From contig CAMDBA010000006.1 in NCBI GenBank assembly GCA_945888995.1, positions 1 through 64,000 of the forward strand: DNA of 64,000 nucleotides. The letters run 5' to 3'. Below the pieces are notes generated by a model that ran no database searches, had not been told where the DNA came from, and worked only from the letters and a program-made list of their open reading frames with translations. Position 1 is the stretch's first letter, and each line of letters starts with the position of its first letter. The stretch is from a bacterium UBP8_UBA817. GTDB taxonomy: Bacteria; Margulisbacteria; Marinamargulisbacteria; CAMDBA01. Below, piece by piece: positions 1 to 9,222 of the stretch. The translations under genes were made by a program, and so were the position numbers.

Positions 1-1
1 G

Positions 2-205
2 GAGACGCTGATGCTTAGACAATTTGAGGAACTCGCTGAGGAAATCGGATTTACCAAAACAGCTGTTCGCCGACGCGTTTGTGAATTTACCGAAAAACTC
101 AATATGACATTGAATAATGCCGAGTTTGATGATCCCTTAATCAATCCGATTAAAGACATGATTAAAAAAAGATGTCAGCGTATTTTAACCCAATCGATAC
201 GCTAG
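2..205 (+). CDS. C-terminal end of a HipA-like kinase/toxin (partial)
   Basis: The reading frame is open from the window edge and ends in TAG at 205, so only about 67 C-terminal residues are visible. The segment FEELAEEIGFTKTAVRRRV, followed by a short helical tail, resembles the C-terminal helical bundle of HipA-family serine/threonine kinases of HipBA toxin-antitoxin pairs. No catalytic residues are in view and the partner gene, if any, lies outside the window. The first ATG at 11 is probably internal. The family call is by eye and tentative. Confidence 0.4.
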   Translation, partial: ETLMLRQFEELAEEIGFTKTAVRRRVCEFTEKLNMTLNNAEFDDPLINPIKDMIKKRCQRILTQSIR

Positions 206-228
206 CAAAGACTATGCGGCTTCAGCAT

Positions 229-1482
229 TTAACCCCTGACCTGCCCATTGCCTATCACAATATATTTATACGTCGTTAACTCCGGCAAGCCCATCGGACC
301 GCGGGCGTGTAATTTCTGGGTGGAAATGCCCATTTCAGCGCCGAATCCGAATTCACCGCCATCGGTAAACCGGGTCGAAGCGTTGACCATGACCGCAGCA
401 GCGTCTACCTGGGTAGTAAATGCGGAGATCGCAGCCATATCCTGGGAGAGAATGGATTCGGTATGCAAGGTGCCGTATTGGCCGATATGCGCAATGGCTT
501 CGGCAACACCGGAGACGATTTTGATCGCTAAAATCAGATCCAGATATTCGGATTTCCAATCGTCTTGAGTCGCGGATTTGACGGTGGGAAGAATCGCCAG
601 GGTTTTATCACATCCCCGGAGCTCAACGCCCGCAGGACTCAAACGTGCGGCTAACTGGGTTAAAAATCGGGCGGCGATCGCCTCGTGAACCAATACCGTT
701 TCACAGGAATTACACACAGATGGCCGTTGAACTTTTGAATTAAAAACAATCTCGACCGCGTTTGCCAAATCAGCGGATGCATCGACAAAAACATGGCAAT
801 TTCCGATACCGGTTTCAATGGTTGGAACCGTCGCATTGCGAACCACGGATTGGATCAGGTCTGCACCACCTCTTGGGATAATGACGCTTAAGTATTGATT
901 CAACTTCACAAATGTCTCGACGCCTTGGCGCGTCACATCGTCTAACAATTGAATGGCGCCGGAAGGAATCCCGGCTTTTTCGGCTGCAGTAGTCAAAATC
1001 GCCGCAATCGCTTTATTGGAATGCACTGCTGTCGAGCTTCCGCGCAGAACCACGCTATTTCCCGTCTTAAGGCACAACCCGATGGCGTCGGCTGTCACAT
1101 TAGGCCTGGCTTCGTATATGATCCCTATGGCCCCTAAAGGCACTCTTTTTTTCAAAATCTCTAATCCGTTAGGCAATGTCCAGCCGGTGATGACTTCTCC
1201 GATCGGATCGGCTAAGGTCGACAGGCGCTGAAGACCTTCGGCCATTCCAACAATTCTCCAGTCGTCCAATAAGAGACGGTCCAATAAGGCCGCGGTTAAA
1301 CCGGCTTTTTTTCCGGCTTCTAAATCTTTGGCATTTTCTTCGATCAGATAGGCGGCATGCGCCACCAAATCATCGGCCATTTGGATCAATGCGGCATTTT
1401 TGACCGCCGAAGATAAAAAGGCTAATGGTTTGGAGGCCTCGAAGGCCTGTTTTGCTTGCTCTTCAATGGCTCTCATTTTCAT
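229..1482 (-). CDS. proA: Gamma-glutamyl phosphate reductase
   Basis: Second enzyme of proline synthesis: NADPH-dependent reduction of gamma-glutamyl phosphate to glutamate semialdehyde in the cytoplasm. The 417 residues match the normal family length. The catalytic cysteine is Cys257 in RPSVCNSCE, and the substrate and cofactor motifs IYEARPNVT (about 122-130) and GSSTAVHSN are intact. Its ATG overlaps the stop of proB by four bases, so the two are translationally coupled and presumably form a channelling kinase-reductase complex, as known for this pathway. proC is not in the window. Nothing unusual. Confidence 0.97.
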   Translation of the reverse strand: MKMRAIEEQAKQAFEASKPLAFLSSAVKNAALIQMADDLVAHAAYLIEENAKDLEAGKKAGLTAALLDRLLLDDWRIVGMAEGLQRLSTLADPIGEVITGWTLPNGLEILKKRVPLGAIGIIYEARPNVTADAIGLCLKTGNSVVLRGSSTAVHSNKAIAAILTTAAEKAGIPSGAIQLLDDVTRQGVETFVKLNQYLSVIIPRGGADLIQSVVRNATVPTIETGIGNCHVFVDASADLANAVEIVFNSKVQRPSVCNSCETVLVHEAIAARFLTQLAARLSPAGVELRGCDKTLAILPTVKSATQDDWKSEYLDLILAIKIVSGVAEAIAHIGQYGTLHTESILSQDMAAISAFTTQVDAAAVMVNASTRFTDGGEFGFGAEMGISTQKLHARGPMGLPELTTYKYIVIGNGQVRG

Positions 1483-2258
1483 GACTCCTTTTGCCTCTTG
1501 ATGAAGGTTCCAACGGCGGCACCTTTAAAAATATCGTGCAGGATTCCCGGTGTTCGCCCATTGGCAATACTGACATCGGCCCCATACTCAGAGGCGGTCC
1601 TGGCTGCGTTTAGTTTGGATCGCATTCCGCCGCGGCTCCGGTCATTCTGGATATCCGAAGCGAGCTTCATCACGGATGAATCCACCGTGTTCAGAGTCGG
1701 AATCAGGGTGGCGGACGGATCCTGTTTCGGGTTTGCCGTATAGACTCCGTCGATATCCGTTAACAACACCAGGTGAGATGCATCCACGAGCTGTGAGACA
1801 CGCGCTGAGAGTTCATCGTTATCACCGAAACGGATTTCGTCGGTCGCGACCGCATCATTTTCGTTAATCACCGGAATAACATCCTGCTCGAGCAATGTTG
1901 CCAATGTGTTTTGAACATTCGCGCAGCGGTCGGCATCCTCGAAGACATCCGGCGTCAGCAAAACTTGGCCGATCTGCAATCCCCGTTGACCGAAAAAGTA
2001 GGCATATTCCTGCATCAGTAAGATCTGTCCTACCGCAGCTGCCGCCTGCTTTTCAGGGATCGACCGCGCCTTGACGCCCAGGCGCTCAGAACCGGTGGTA
2101 ATTGCGCCGGAGGTTACCACGATAATGTGACAATAACCTTGCAAAACCTCGTCGCAAATCTGATTCACGAGATCCCGTAAATTATTGAGGTCCAGCTTTC
2201 CGCCCGGTGTGGTCAGAATGTTAGTCCCGATTTTGACTACCACAATTTTATTTTTCAT
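1479..2258 (-). CDS. proB: Glutamate 5-kinase
   Basis: First enzyme of proline synthesis, phosphorylating the gamma-carboxyl of glutamate with ATP. The N-terminal VVKIGTNIL, the central IPVINENDAVAT and the C-terminal DRSRGGMRSKL are characteristic of the amino-acid kinase fold. At 259 residues it is the short form, without the C-terminal PUA domain of E. coli ProB (367 residues). It sits between obgE (4-base gap) and proA (4-base overlap), in a minus-strand run behind the ribosomal genes. Proline feedback inhibition is usual for the family but cannot be read from the sequence. Confidence 0.97.
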   Translation of the reverse strand: MKNKIVVVKIGTNILTTPGGKLDLNNLRDLVNQICDEVLQGYCHIIVVTSGAITTGSERLGVKARSIPEKQAAAAVGQILLMQEYAYFFGQRGLQIGQVLLTPDVFEDADRCANVQNTLATLLEQDVIPVINENDAVATDEIRFGDNDELSARVSQLVDASHLVLLTDIDGVYTANPKQDPSATLIPTLNTVDSSVMKLASDIQNDRSRGGMRSKLNAARTASEYGADVSIANGRTPGILHDIFKGAAVGTFIKRQKES

Positions 2259-2262
2259 TGCT

Positions 2263-3255
2263 TTATAGGGTAGACCAACTATGCCGAATTTGAGAACTCA
2301 GATCCGATAATCCACGGCGGGAAATGGCTGAAATCGGGCAAAGGGTCACCCCTTTTTTCTCAAAATATGCCACCGTCTCGGAAATAGACTCTTCATCCGC
2401 CAGATCGGATTTGTTGAGCACGAGAATCGTGTGCTTGCTGTTCAGGTCAATTTCGCTTTTTTCAAGCTCGTCTCGCACAGTTTGATAGTCCGTAAAAATA
2501 GCGTCGGCACCTTCGAATTGGAAGGCAATCACATGAATGACCAGCTTCGTGCGGTCAATATGGCGTAAAAACTCAATCCCAAGCCCCACGCCTTCGGATG
2601 CGCCTTCAATCAGGCCGGGAATATCGGCAATGACAATTTCCTGATCGTCAAATTTCAGAACACCCAGATTAGGATACAGCGTGGTAAACGGATAATCGGC
2701 GATTTTAGGGTTTGCCTTGGTGAGTGATTTTAATAATGTTGATTTACCGGCATTCGGCAAGCCCACGAGACCGACTTGGGCAATTAAGCGCAATTCCAAG
2801 CGTAAATTGGAGGTTTCTTCCGGCAAGCCCGGCTGTGAATATAACGGCGCTTGATTCGTCGATGTCGCAAACAGTGAATTCCCACGGCCGCCTTTTCCAC
2901 CTCTGGCCACGGTGACTTCCGCGTTTTCTTCAACAAGGTCGGCGATCAGAATATCGTTCTCATCAAAGACCATGGTACCGCGCGGAACATCGATAATGCA
3001 TGCTTCGCCGTTGGTTCCGGATTGTTTTTTCCCCCGCCCCCGTTCGCCGGGACGTGCGGCATAGCGGCGCTTTAGCGTTAAATCCATTAAGGTCTGTAAT
3101 TTTGACGAGGCGCGCAAAATAACGTCTCCGCCGTTTCCGCCACTTCCGCCATCCGGACCACCCATCGGAACATATTTTTCCCGGCGGAATGTGGACGCTC
3201 CTGCACCGCCATGACCTGAGGTGACTGAGATAGTGACGTGATCTACAAATTTCAT
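2263..3255 (-). CDS. obgE: Obg-family GTPase ObgE/CgtA
   Basis: Ribosome-associated GTPase involved in 50S maturation and stress control. The glycine-rich Obg fold occupies about residues 1-158, followed by the G domain with G1 GLPNAGKST (165-173), G3 DIPG (211-214) and G4 NKSD (281-284). At 330 residues it ends after the G domain, so the variable C-terminal OCT domain is absent. Its place directly downstream of rplU-rpmA is the classic arrangement. A hairpin with a T-run lies between rpmA and this gene, so it may be partly uncoupled from them. Confidence 0.97.
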   Translation of the reverse strand: MKFVDHVTISVTSGHGGAGASTFRREKYVPMGGPDGGSGGNGGDVILRASSKLQTLMDLTLKRRYAARPGERGRGKKQSGTNGEACIIDVPRGTMVFDENDILIADLVEENAEVTVARGGKGGRGNSLFATSTNQAPLYSQPGLPEETSNLRLELRLIAQVGLVGLPNAGKSTLLKSLTKANPKIADYPFTTLYPNLGVLKFDDQEIVIADIPGLIEGASEGVGLGIEFLRHIDRTKLVIHVIAFQFEGADAIFTDYQTVRDELEKSEIDLNSKHTILVLNKSDLADEESISETVAYFEKKGVTLCPISAISRRGLSDLSSQIRHSWSTL

Positions 3256-3270
3256 GATTGGTTTTCCCTA

Positions 3271-3298
3271 AAAAAAAAAGCCCAAATTTTGGGCTTTT
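3271..3298 (-). terminator. Rho-independent terminator/attenuator after rpmA
   Basis: A perfect 7-bp inverted repeat (GCCCAAA/TTTGGGC, 3280-3294) is followed on the minus strand by nine Ts. It lies between rpmA and obgE, both transcribed leftwards, so it should end or attenuate the rplU-rpmA transcript. Confidence 0.8.
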
Positions 3299-3331
3299 CC
3301 AGATAGACTAATTAATTAAAAAACAGAAAGA

Positions 3332-3589
3332 CTAGTTAACGGAGTAAACTGAAATTTGTTTTTTGTTCTTTTTAACAAATTCAAATTTCACAACGCCGTC
3401 CATTTTCGCAAACAATGTAAAATCTTTTCCAAGACCGACATTTTCACCTGCGAAAAACTGAGTCCCCCGTTGGCGAACCAGGATGCTGCCAGCGGTTACG
3501 ACTTGGCCTTCATAACGTTTTACGCCCAGACGTTGCGACCTACTATCGCGTCCGTTCTTCGTACTACCTTTTCCCTTTTTATGTGCCAT
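3332..3589 (-). CDS. rpmA: 50S ribosomal protein bL27
   Basis: Large-subunit protein near the peptidyl-transferase centre. The 85 residues begin [16 protein letters not shown], the conserved N-terminal tail that reaches the P-site tRNA, without the cleavable leader found in Firmicutes. The [16 protein letters not shown] core is intact. The gene lies 25 bp after rplU, and the pair is followed by the terminator at 3271-3298. Confidence 0.98.
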   Translation of the reverse strand: MAHKKGKGSTKNGRDSRSQRLGVKRYEGQVVTAGSILVRQRGTQFFAGENVGLGKDFTLFAKMDGVVKFEFVKKNKKQISVYSVN

Positions 3590-3614
3590 TGAACTCTCCC
3601 CTTTCGGTCAGAAG

Positions 3615-3932
3615 CTATGCAGCTAATGCGATTTTATTAATTTTGACGGTGGTTAAGCGCTGACGGTGACCTTGTTTTTTCTTATATCCCGTTTTCCGCT
3701 TGAATTTAAAGACGATAATTTTCTTATCTTTAATTTGATTAAGAACCGTTGCTTCAACGGTCGCACCGGATACATAGGGCTGTCCGATATGGATAGCGCC
3801 TTCATTTTCAACCAACAAAATTTTGTCGAATGAAAACGCACTTGCGATCTCGGTATCTAGTTTCTCAATATTGAGAATAGACCCTTCTTTTACTTTATAT
3901 TGCTTACCGCCAGTTTCAATAATGGCTAACAT
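3615..3932 (-). CDS. rplU: 50S ribosomal protein bL21
   Basis: The 105-residue ribosomal protein starts MLAIIETGGKQYKV and carries the conserved C-terminal segment KFKRKTGYKKKQGHRQ. A strong ribosome-binding site (GGAGG, 6 bases before the ATG) supports this start. It is the first gene of the minus-strand rplU-rpmA-obgE-proB-proA run. The divergent intergenic region up to the kinase gene at 4107 must hold its promoter. A possible -35/-10 pair on the minus strand, TTGTGA and TAAAAA with 16 bases between, can be seen, but it is weak evidence. Confidence 0.98.
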   Translation of the reverse strand: MLAIIETGGKQYKVKEGSILNIEKLDTEIASAFSFDKILLVENEGAIHIGQPYVSGATVEATVLNQIKDKKIIVFKFKRKTGYKKKQGHRQRLTTVKINKIALAA

Positions 3933-4106
3933 GTTTTACCTCCAACATTAATCTTTCATTTTTATTTACGGCATTAAAGGTCACAACTTGTGACAACCGC
4001 TGGTAGTTAAAGATGATGATTAGTAACATTTTTTGACTTCCTCTGTCAATCATCGGGGAGATCCCGCATAATAGAGGATGTGCTAACTATTTGGAGGAAT
4101 ACCTAA

Positions 4107-5816
4107 TTGAGTGAGACTATTTATAACGCTATGACACCGGCCCTGCTTCTCGTCGATGACAATCCTCATAATCTTATTGCGCTTGAAGCCCTTTTAGAAC
4201 CGCTCAATGTGAAGCTCCTCAAAGCCAGCTCCGGAGAAGAAGCCCTCCAACTTATTCTCGATAATGAATTTGCCATCGTACTTTTGGATATTCAAATGCC
4301 CGAAATGGATGGATTCGAAGTTGCGGAACTGATGAAAAAAATTGAAAAAACCCGTCATACCTCGATTATTTTTATTACCGCTATTTTTAAAGACAATAAT
4401 TACGTCTTCCGCGGATTTGATGCGGGCGGCGTGGATTTTATCAGCAAGCCGATCGAAGACCATATTCTGCTGGCTAAAGTGAGGGTTTTCCTGTCGCTAT
4501 ACATGAAGCAGAAAAAACTCGAGCAGGAAATCGAGCGACGCAAAGAAACGCTCGCACAGCTGCAATATACCTTATCGTCACTCAGAGCTGCCAACGATGA
4601 AATTAACGAACTCAATACCAATTTGGAGCAAAAAGTGCGCCAGCAAACACAGGAATTAGTCGGCGCTAAAGAGGAAGCAGAAGCCGCCAACGAATTTAAA
4701 TCACAATTTCTGGCCAGCATGAGCCATGACTTGAGAACCCCCCTTCACGTTATTATCGGCACTAATGATATTTTGCTCAAAAAAGAGGTCATTTCCAGTC
4801 AGGACGACCTGCGAAAACCGATTGAGATTATGCAGCAAAGCAGTGAGAGACTGCTTAATCTGGTGAATGATATTCTCGATGTTACAAAACTGGAAAGTGG
4901 AAAAATGACGGTCTCTCCGGAAGCGATGACATTGGGTGCGCTTCTTAATGGCGTCGAGGTCATGATGTCCACATTGCTAAACCATAAACCGGTTAAATTC
5001 GTTCAAGATTGCAAGATCGGTCATACGATTCGATTTGTTTCAGATAAAGCCCGGCTGATCCAGATTATTACAAATCTGCTGGGCAATGCGGCGAAATTTA
5101 CTGAAGAAGGCGAAATCCGGCTTCATATTTTTATTAATGAAAACTCTCAACTTGTCTTTGAGGTTATCGATACTGGCGTCGGACTCAAACAGGAAGACGC
5201 TAGCAGAGTCTTCGAATCGTTTAATCAGGTCGAAAGTGATCTGAACAAAAAGCACAAAGGCACGGGACTGGGGCTCGCGATCTGCCAAGGCTTAGTTACG
5301 CTACTCAATGGCGCCATTAATGTTAAGAGCACATTCGGAAAAGGCAGCACATTTCAATTCTGGATTCCGTTCATTGCCGCCGGACAAGACCACTCACCCC
5401 AGGAAAAAACCCCTGTGATTACTGAAAAGCCAATCAGTCAGGCACGGGTATTGCTATGTGACGATGATGCGTTTAATCTTGCATTTGCAGAGATGGCCTT
5501 AAACGGGAAGGCGCAGTATACGCTGGTTAATAGCGGCCCCAAGGTTTTAGAAGCCCTTGTAGCCGACTCGTTTGATATTATCTTTCTGGATATTCAAATG
5601 CCCGAAATGGATGGCAAAACCACTTTATCCAATATCCGCACTCAATTTCCGGCACTTGGCACACCGATCGTCGCTTTAACGGCCCAAGCGATGAAAGGGG
5701 ACCGGGATGAGCTTATCGCACTGGGTTTTGATGACTATCTTGCTAAACCTTTTAAGCAGGAAGACCTTCTAACAATGATCAAAAAAAAACAGGAGCCTTG
5801 GCGTAACGCCGTCTGA
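4107..5816 (+). CDS. Hybrid histidine kinase, REC-HisKA-HATPase-REC
   Basis: Soluble phosphorelay protein of 569 residues with no membrane segment. Domain order: receiver (about 10-130, phospho-acceptor Asp61 in LLDIQMPEMDG); coiled coil (about 135-195); HisKA with His207 in MSHDLRTP; HATPase (about 310-430, with DTGVGL and GTGLGLAI); second receiver (about 450-565, LDIQMPEMDG). The start is TTG, chosen for GGAGGA eight bases upstream. Input probably comes through the N-terminal receiver, as in other REC-first kinases. The two receivers share an exact 28-bp DNA stretch. No partner regulator is adjacent. It is 17 bp upstream of the SNF2 gene and may be co-transcribed with it. Confidence 0.93.
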   Translation: MSETIYNAMTPALLLVDDNPHNLIALEALLEPLNVKLLKASSGEEALQLILDNEFAIVLLDIQMPEMDGFEVAELMKKIEKTRHTSIIFITAIFKDNNYVFRGFDAGGVDFISKPIEDHILLAKVRVFLSLYMKQKKLEQEIERRKETLAQLQYTLSSLRAANDEINELNTNLEQKVRQQTQELVGAKEEAEAANEFKSQFLASMSHDLRTPLHVIIGTNDILLKKEVISSQDDLRKPIEIMQQSSERLLNLVNDILDVTKLESGKMTVSPEAMTLGALLNGVEVMMSTLLNHKPVKFVQDCKIGHTIRFVSDKARLIQIITNLLGNAAKFTEEGEIRLHIFINENSQLVFEVIDTGVGLKQEDASRVFESFNQVESDLNKKHKGTGLGLAICQGLVTLLNGAINVKSTFGKGSTFQFWIPFIAAGQDHSPQEKTPVITEKPISQARVLLCDDDAFNLAFAEMALNGKAQYTLVNSGPKVLEALVADSFDIIFLDIQMPEMDGKTTLSNIRTQFPALGTPIVALTAQAMKGDRDELIALGFDDYLAKPFKQEDLLTMIKKKQEPWRNAV

Positions 5817-5833
5817 GATCTATCATTCAACCT

Positions 5834-8740
5834 ATGTCTAGTCCTGCAATCTCTGTTCATATCGTTCCAGCCCCTCACAAAGGACTGGATATATACTTTA
5901 ATTATAACGACGAACGTCTCATCAGTCGCGACCGCCGTTTGCCGACGTCGCTTAAATACCGGTTTTACGATGCCGGCGTCTATGGCGTCTCAACGGAAGA
6001 AAAGCTTAACCGGTTTTTACGTGAATACGGGAATTACTACGCCCTCTACATTCATACCGAATTCGGCGTGACTCAGGCAAAATGGGATCATAAATCCGAT
6101 ATTGTCGGCAAGCTCCGCACATCGATCCAAGGCGACGTCATCCGAATCGAGAAAAAAGGATTCGAAGGACAAGAACCCGTCGAAGGGCCACTACTGCGAA
6201 TCGGGCAATCGTTTATTTTGAATAGTAGAACCGGGGCATTAAGTAAGCTTTGCGCTGCCGGCTGGGACCAACTTCATCAAATTAACGAGTCCGACATCTG
6301 CCCCCCTTACTTTTTCCAACTCACGTCGGTCGAAATGCCGGTCGAGACGTTTAATCAAAACGGCTACCTCTTAATCGGTGATCATATGGGCAATGACCTG
6401 TTATGGGATAATCAGGAGCCTCAAAGTGCCGCCGCAGACTGGATATTAGTCGCCAGTCCAACGGAGGACGACACCTGTGTCAGCCTTAATATTCAAATCT
6501 CATATGAGGATGTAATTCTCTCATTTCCGTCCGAATTATTTAAAGAACTCTTGGCCGTTCTATCGAACCCGATTTGTACATCGGTTCGACGGCGCACTAT
6601 TATTTTCACGTCGATATTAGGGTTGCCGACCTGCACGTCCGAAGCGGACATCGTGGCACTGATGGACGACATGCTCTATCAAACCGATCTGGATAAACCG
6701 GCGCATCGGAACCAGATAAAACCCCTGCTCATCGGATTTTACCGACGCTTTTTAGCCCCTGCCGCGCAATTAATCGTATCCTCTCAAACTATGATGAGCA
6801 TCGATGCGAATTTTTTGAAATTATTACGGATTTTGTATGAACTGCATCGTCTTCTGGACTCGCCGATTATCTCCGGGCCTCCGCCATGGCAGATGCCTCG
6901 GGACCGTTTTTTTCAGATTTTACCGCGCTTACATAGTGTCCTGAGTAAATTTGGAATGCAGCTTAAATTTGACCAAAAACCGGTACTGCAAGTGCCATTC
7001 TCCATTCAGGTCGACATCCAACAAACCGGCCAGATCGACTGGTTCGAGCTCACCGCTGACATCTACCATGAAGGCGGGACGATCACCGCAAAAGAGTGGT
7101 CGCTATTATTTGCGACGCAATATATCGAGGGCAAAGATGCCTTCTATCTCGCCGATACGCAATTTCTTTCCGAAATGGCGCGTATGAATCAGCTTTTAGA
7201 TAATTCTCCCGAAAAGCCGGACGAGCCTAAGCGACTATCCCGACTCCAGCTCATCGAATGGCTCATGCTCAAGAAACTAGGCGTTCAGGTCAATTTAGCA
7301 CCTGAATATACGGCTATTTTTGACCGCCTGCTTCATTTTAATCAGATTGAAGAAGTGGATCTTCCGACTCATTTCAAAGGAGTTTTACGAGACTATCAGA
7401 AAAACGGGTTTGAGTGGCTGTGGTTCTTATACAACCATCGGTTCGGCGCATGTCTAGCCGATGATATGGGATTGGGCAAAACAGTTCAGGCCATTATCTT
7501 TTTAGCTAAAGTATCCGAAAAACGGCCCCCTTCCGATAAAAAACGGCCACATCTAATCGTGGTTCCGGCCAGCTTAGTCTTCAATTGGCAGGCTGAAATC
7601 GAAACTTTTTATCCGAATTTATCGATACATGATTACACGGGGTCCAAGCGCACGCTGGAGCATAACGCAGATATCATCCTGACCACTTATGATTACCTTC
7701 GTCAGGATATTCACCGGTTTTTAGACCATGAATTCGAAGTCATTATTTTTGATGAGGCGCAGCTACTCAAAAATATGAATTCCTCCAGAAGTGCCGCCGC
7801 CCGCCAGGTTCAGGGGAATTTCAAGCTCTGCCTCACCGGTACCCCGCTCGAAAATCATGTCGGGGAATATGCGACGATTATGCAAACCGCCTTACCAGGG
7901 CTACTCGATGACCTATCACCAACCGCAGATGGCTACCAGGAGAATCTCTTGCAGCGGACCAAGCCTTTTGTTCTGCGCCGCACGAAGCAGGAAATCCTGA
8001 CACAGCTACCTGAGAAGCTAGAAAATACCCTCTTTTTAGATCTATCAACCGGCCAAAAAGCGCTTTATACCCAATTAATTTCCGAATTCCGGCAAACCGT
8101 CGGCCGAGCTTACGAAGAACAGACCCGCTCAAAAGCCACGATGATTGCCCTTACTGCCATTTTACGGCTGCGCCAACTCTGTATCGCGCCACAGCTGATT
8201 GATCCGGAGAGCAAAGAACCGTCTCCTAAAATCGAATATTTGATCTCAAAAGTCAAAGAGCTGGCAACTGAAGGCCATGCAGCCCTCATTTTCACACAAT
8301 TCACATCGGTATTAGATCTGATCGAGCCGTATTTTATTGCGGAGAACCTGCCGTATTTTCGTCTAGACGGCAAAGTCCCCACCGCCAAAAGACAGGCGCT
8401 GGTCAAAGCATTCCAGGAAAGTGAAGAATCGGCGTTCTTCCTTATGAGCCTCAAAGCAGGGGGCATAGGCCTTAATCTAACCCGGGCCAGCTATGTATTC
8501 CATCTGGACCCTTGGTGGAACCCAGCGGTCGAAAATCAGGCCTCTGACAGGGCGCATCGCCTGGGGCAGACCCAGCCGGTGTTTATTATTAAGCCGGTAA
8601 TGCGTCATAGTATCGAAGAAAAGATTCTGGCCCTAAAAGCCAAGAAAGAAGCCCTTTATCAGGCGATTTTGAATCAGGCGTATGGCGCGAAAAATGTTAG
8701 CCTGTCTCAAAAAGACTTTGAGTACCTGCTAAGCGCTTAA
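5834..8740 (+). CDS. SNF2-family DNA-dependent ATPase/helicase
   Basis: 968-residue SWI2/SNF2 protein. The N-terminal ~480 residues have no domain I recognise, and I see no CxC SWIM zinc finger of the kind common in bacterial relatives. The helicase core follows: motif I DDMGLGKT (543-550), motif II DEAQ (640-643, the bacterial SNF2 variant of DEAH), LTGTPLEN, then the second lobe with FRLDGKV, SLKAGGIGLNLT and ASDRAHRLGQ. Such proteins move on double-stranded DNA and remodel DNA-protein complexes; the specific target is unknown. Its end overlaps the end of convergent fliJ by four bases. Confidence 0.93.
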   Translation: MSSPAISVHIVPAPHKGLDIYFNYNDERLISRDRRLPTSLKYRFYDAGVYGVSTEEKLNRFLREYGNYYALYIHTEFGVTQAKWDHKSDIVGKLRTSIQGDVIRIEKKGFEGQEPVEGPLLRIGQSFILNSRTGALSKLCAAGWDQLHQINESDICPPYFFQLTSVEMPVETFNQNGYLLIGDHMGNDLLWDNQEPQSAAADWILVASPTEDDTCVSLNIQISYEDVILSFPSELFKELLAVLSNPICTSVRRRTIIFTSILGLPTCTSEADIVALMDDMLYQTDLDKPAHRNQIKPLLIGFYRRFLAPAAQLIVSSQTMMSIDANFLKLLRILYELHRLLDSPIISGPPPWQMPRDRFFQILPRLHSVLSKFGMQLKFDQKPVLQVPFSIQVDIQQTGQIDWFELTADIYHEGGTITAKEWSLLFATQYIEGKDAFYLADTQFLSEMARMNQLLDNSPEKPDEPKRLSRLQLIEWLMLKKLGVQVNLAPEYTAIFDRLLHFNQIEEVDLPTHFKGVLRDYQKNGFEWLWFLYNHRFGACLADDMGLGKTVQAIIFLAKVSEKRPPSDKKRPHLIVVPASLVFNWQAEIETFYPNLSIHDYTGSKRTLEHNADIILTTYDYLRQDIHRFLDHEFEVIIFDEAQLLKNMNSSRSAAARQVQGNFKLCLTGTPLENHVGEYATIMQTALPGLLDDLSPTADGYQENLLQRTKPFVLRRTKQEILTQLPEKLENTLFLDLSTGQKALYTQLISEFRQTVGRAYEEQTRSKATMIALTAILRLRQLCIAPQLIDPESKEPSPKIEYLISKVKELATEGHAALIFTQFTSVLDLIEPYFIAENLPYFRLDGKVPTAKRQALVKAFQESEESAFFLMSLKAGGIGLNLTRASYVFHLDPWWNPAVENQASDRAHRLGQTQPVFIIKPVMRHSIEEKILALKAKKEALYQAILNQAYGAKNVSLSQKDFEYLLSA

Positions 8741-9222
8741 GATTCTTTTTCGCGTTTTTTTCTGGAAAATCCAATGGTGGCAATGTCGTCCAAAAACTTG
8801 CCGGCTTCTTTATCCATGACTTTTTTCCAGCCGTCACGCTTGTTCTCTTTATCTTTTTCAATAATTTTTTTGTCACGGACGGCTTTGAGTAAGAGCTCCC
8901 GCTTTTCTTCTTTAATGCGCTCAGCTTCGAGCTTGACCTTTTCCTGCTCTTCTACCTGGGTTTTTACAATACCTAAATGAGTATTGCGCATCAGGACTTC
9001 CTGGAAATTACTGATCTTGGCACCTGGCTCAATGATGGTCCGGAGCTCTTTATATTTTTGGGATTGGAATTCTTTAATTTCTTCTTCTTTTTTCTGCTCT
9101 TCCAGGTATTGTTTTTCCGCAGTCATAAATTTTTCCTGCTCTTGCTTTTCCCGGATATCACGGACTTTCAATACTGCTTCCAAATTATATTTAAAGCGCT
9201 TACTTTTCTTCGGCTGGCTCAT
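8737..9222 (-). CDS. fliJ: Flagellar export protein FliJ
   Basis: 161 residues, almost entirely charged and predicted coiled coil (KRFKYNLEAVLKVRDIREKQEQ at the start is typical of FliJ). FliJ forms the stalk of the flagellar type III export ATPase and couples FliI to FlhA. Its ATG overlaps the fliI stop as ATGA. It is the last gene of fliH-fliI-fliJ, the usual order. Sequence conservation in this family is weak, so the call rests on the coiled coil plus the neighbours. Confidence 0.88.
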   Translation of the reverse strand: MSQPKKSKRFKYNLEAVLKVRDIREKQEQEKFMTAEKQYLEEQKKEEEIKEFQSQKYKELRTIIEPGAKISNFQEVLMRNTHLGIVKTQVEEQEKVKLEAERIKEEKRELLLKAVRDKKIIEKDKENKRDGWKKVMDKEAGKFLDDIATIGFSRKKREKES

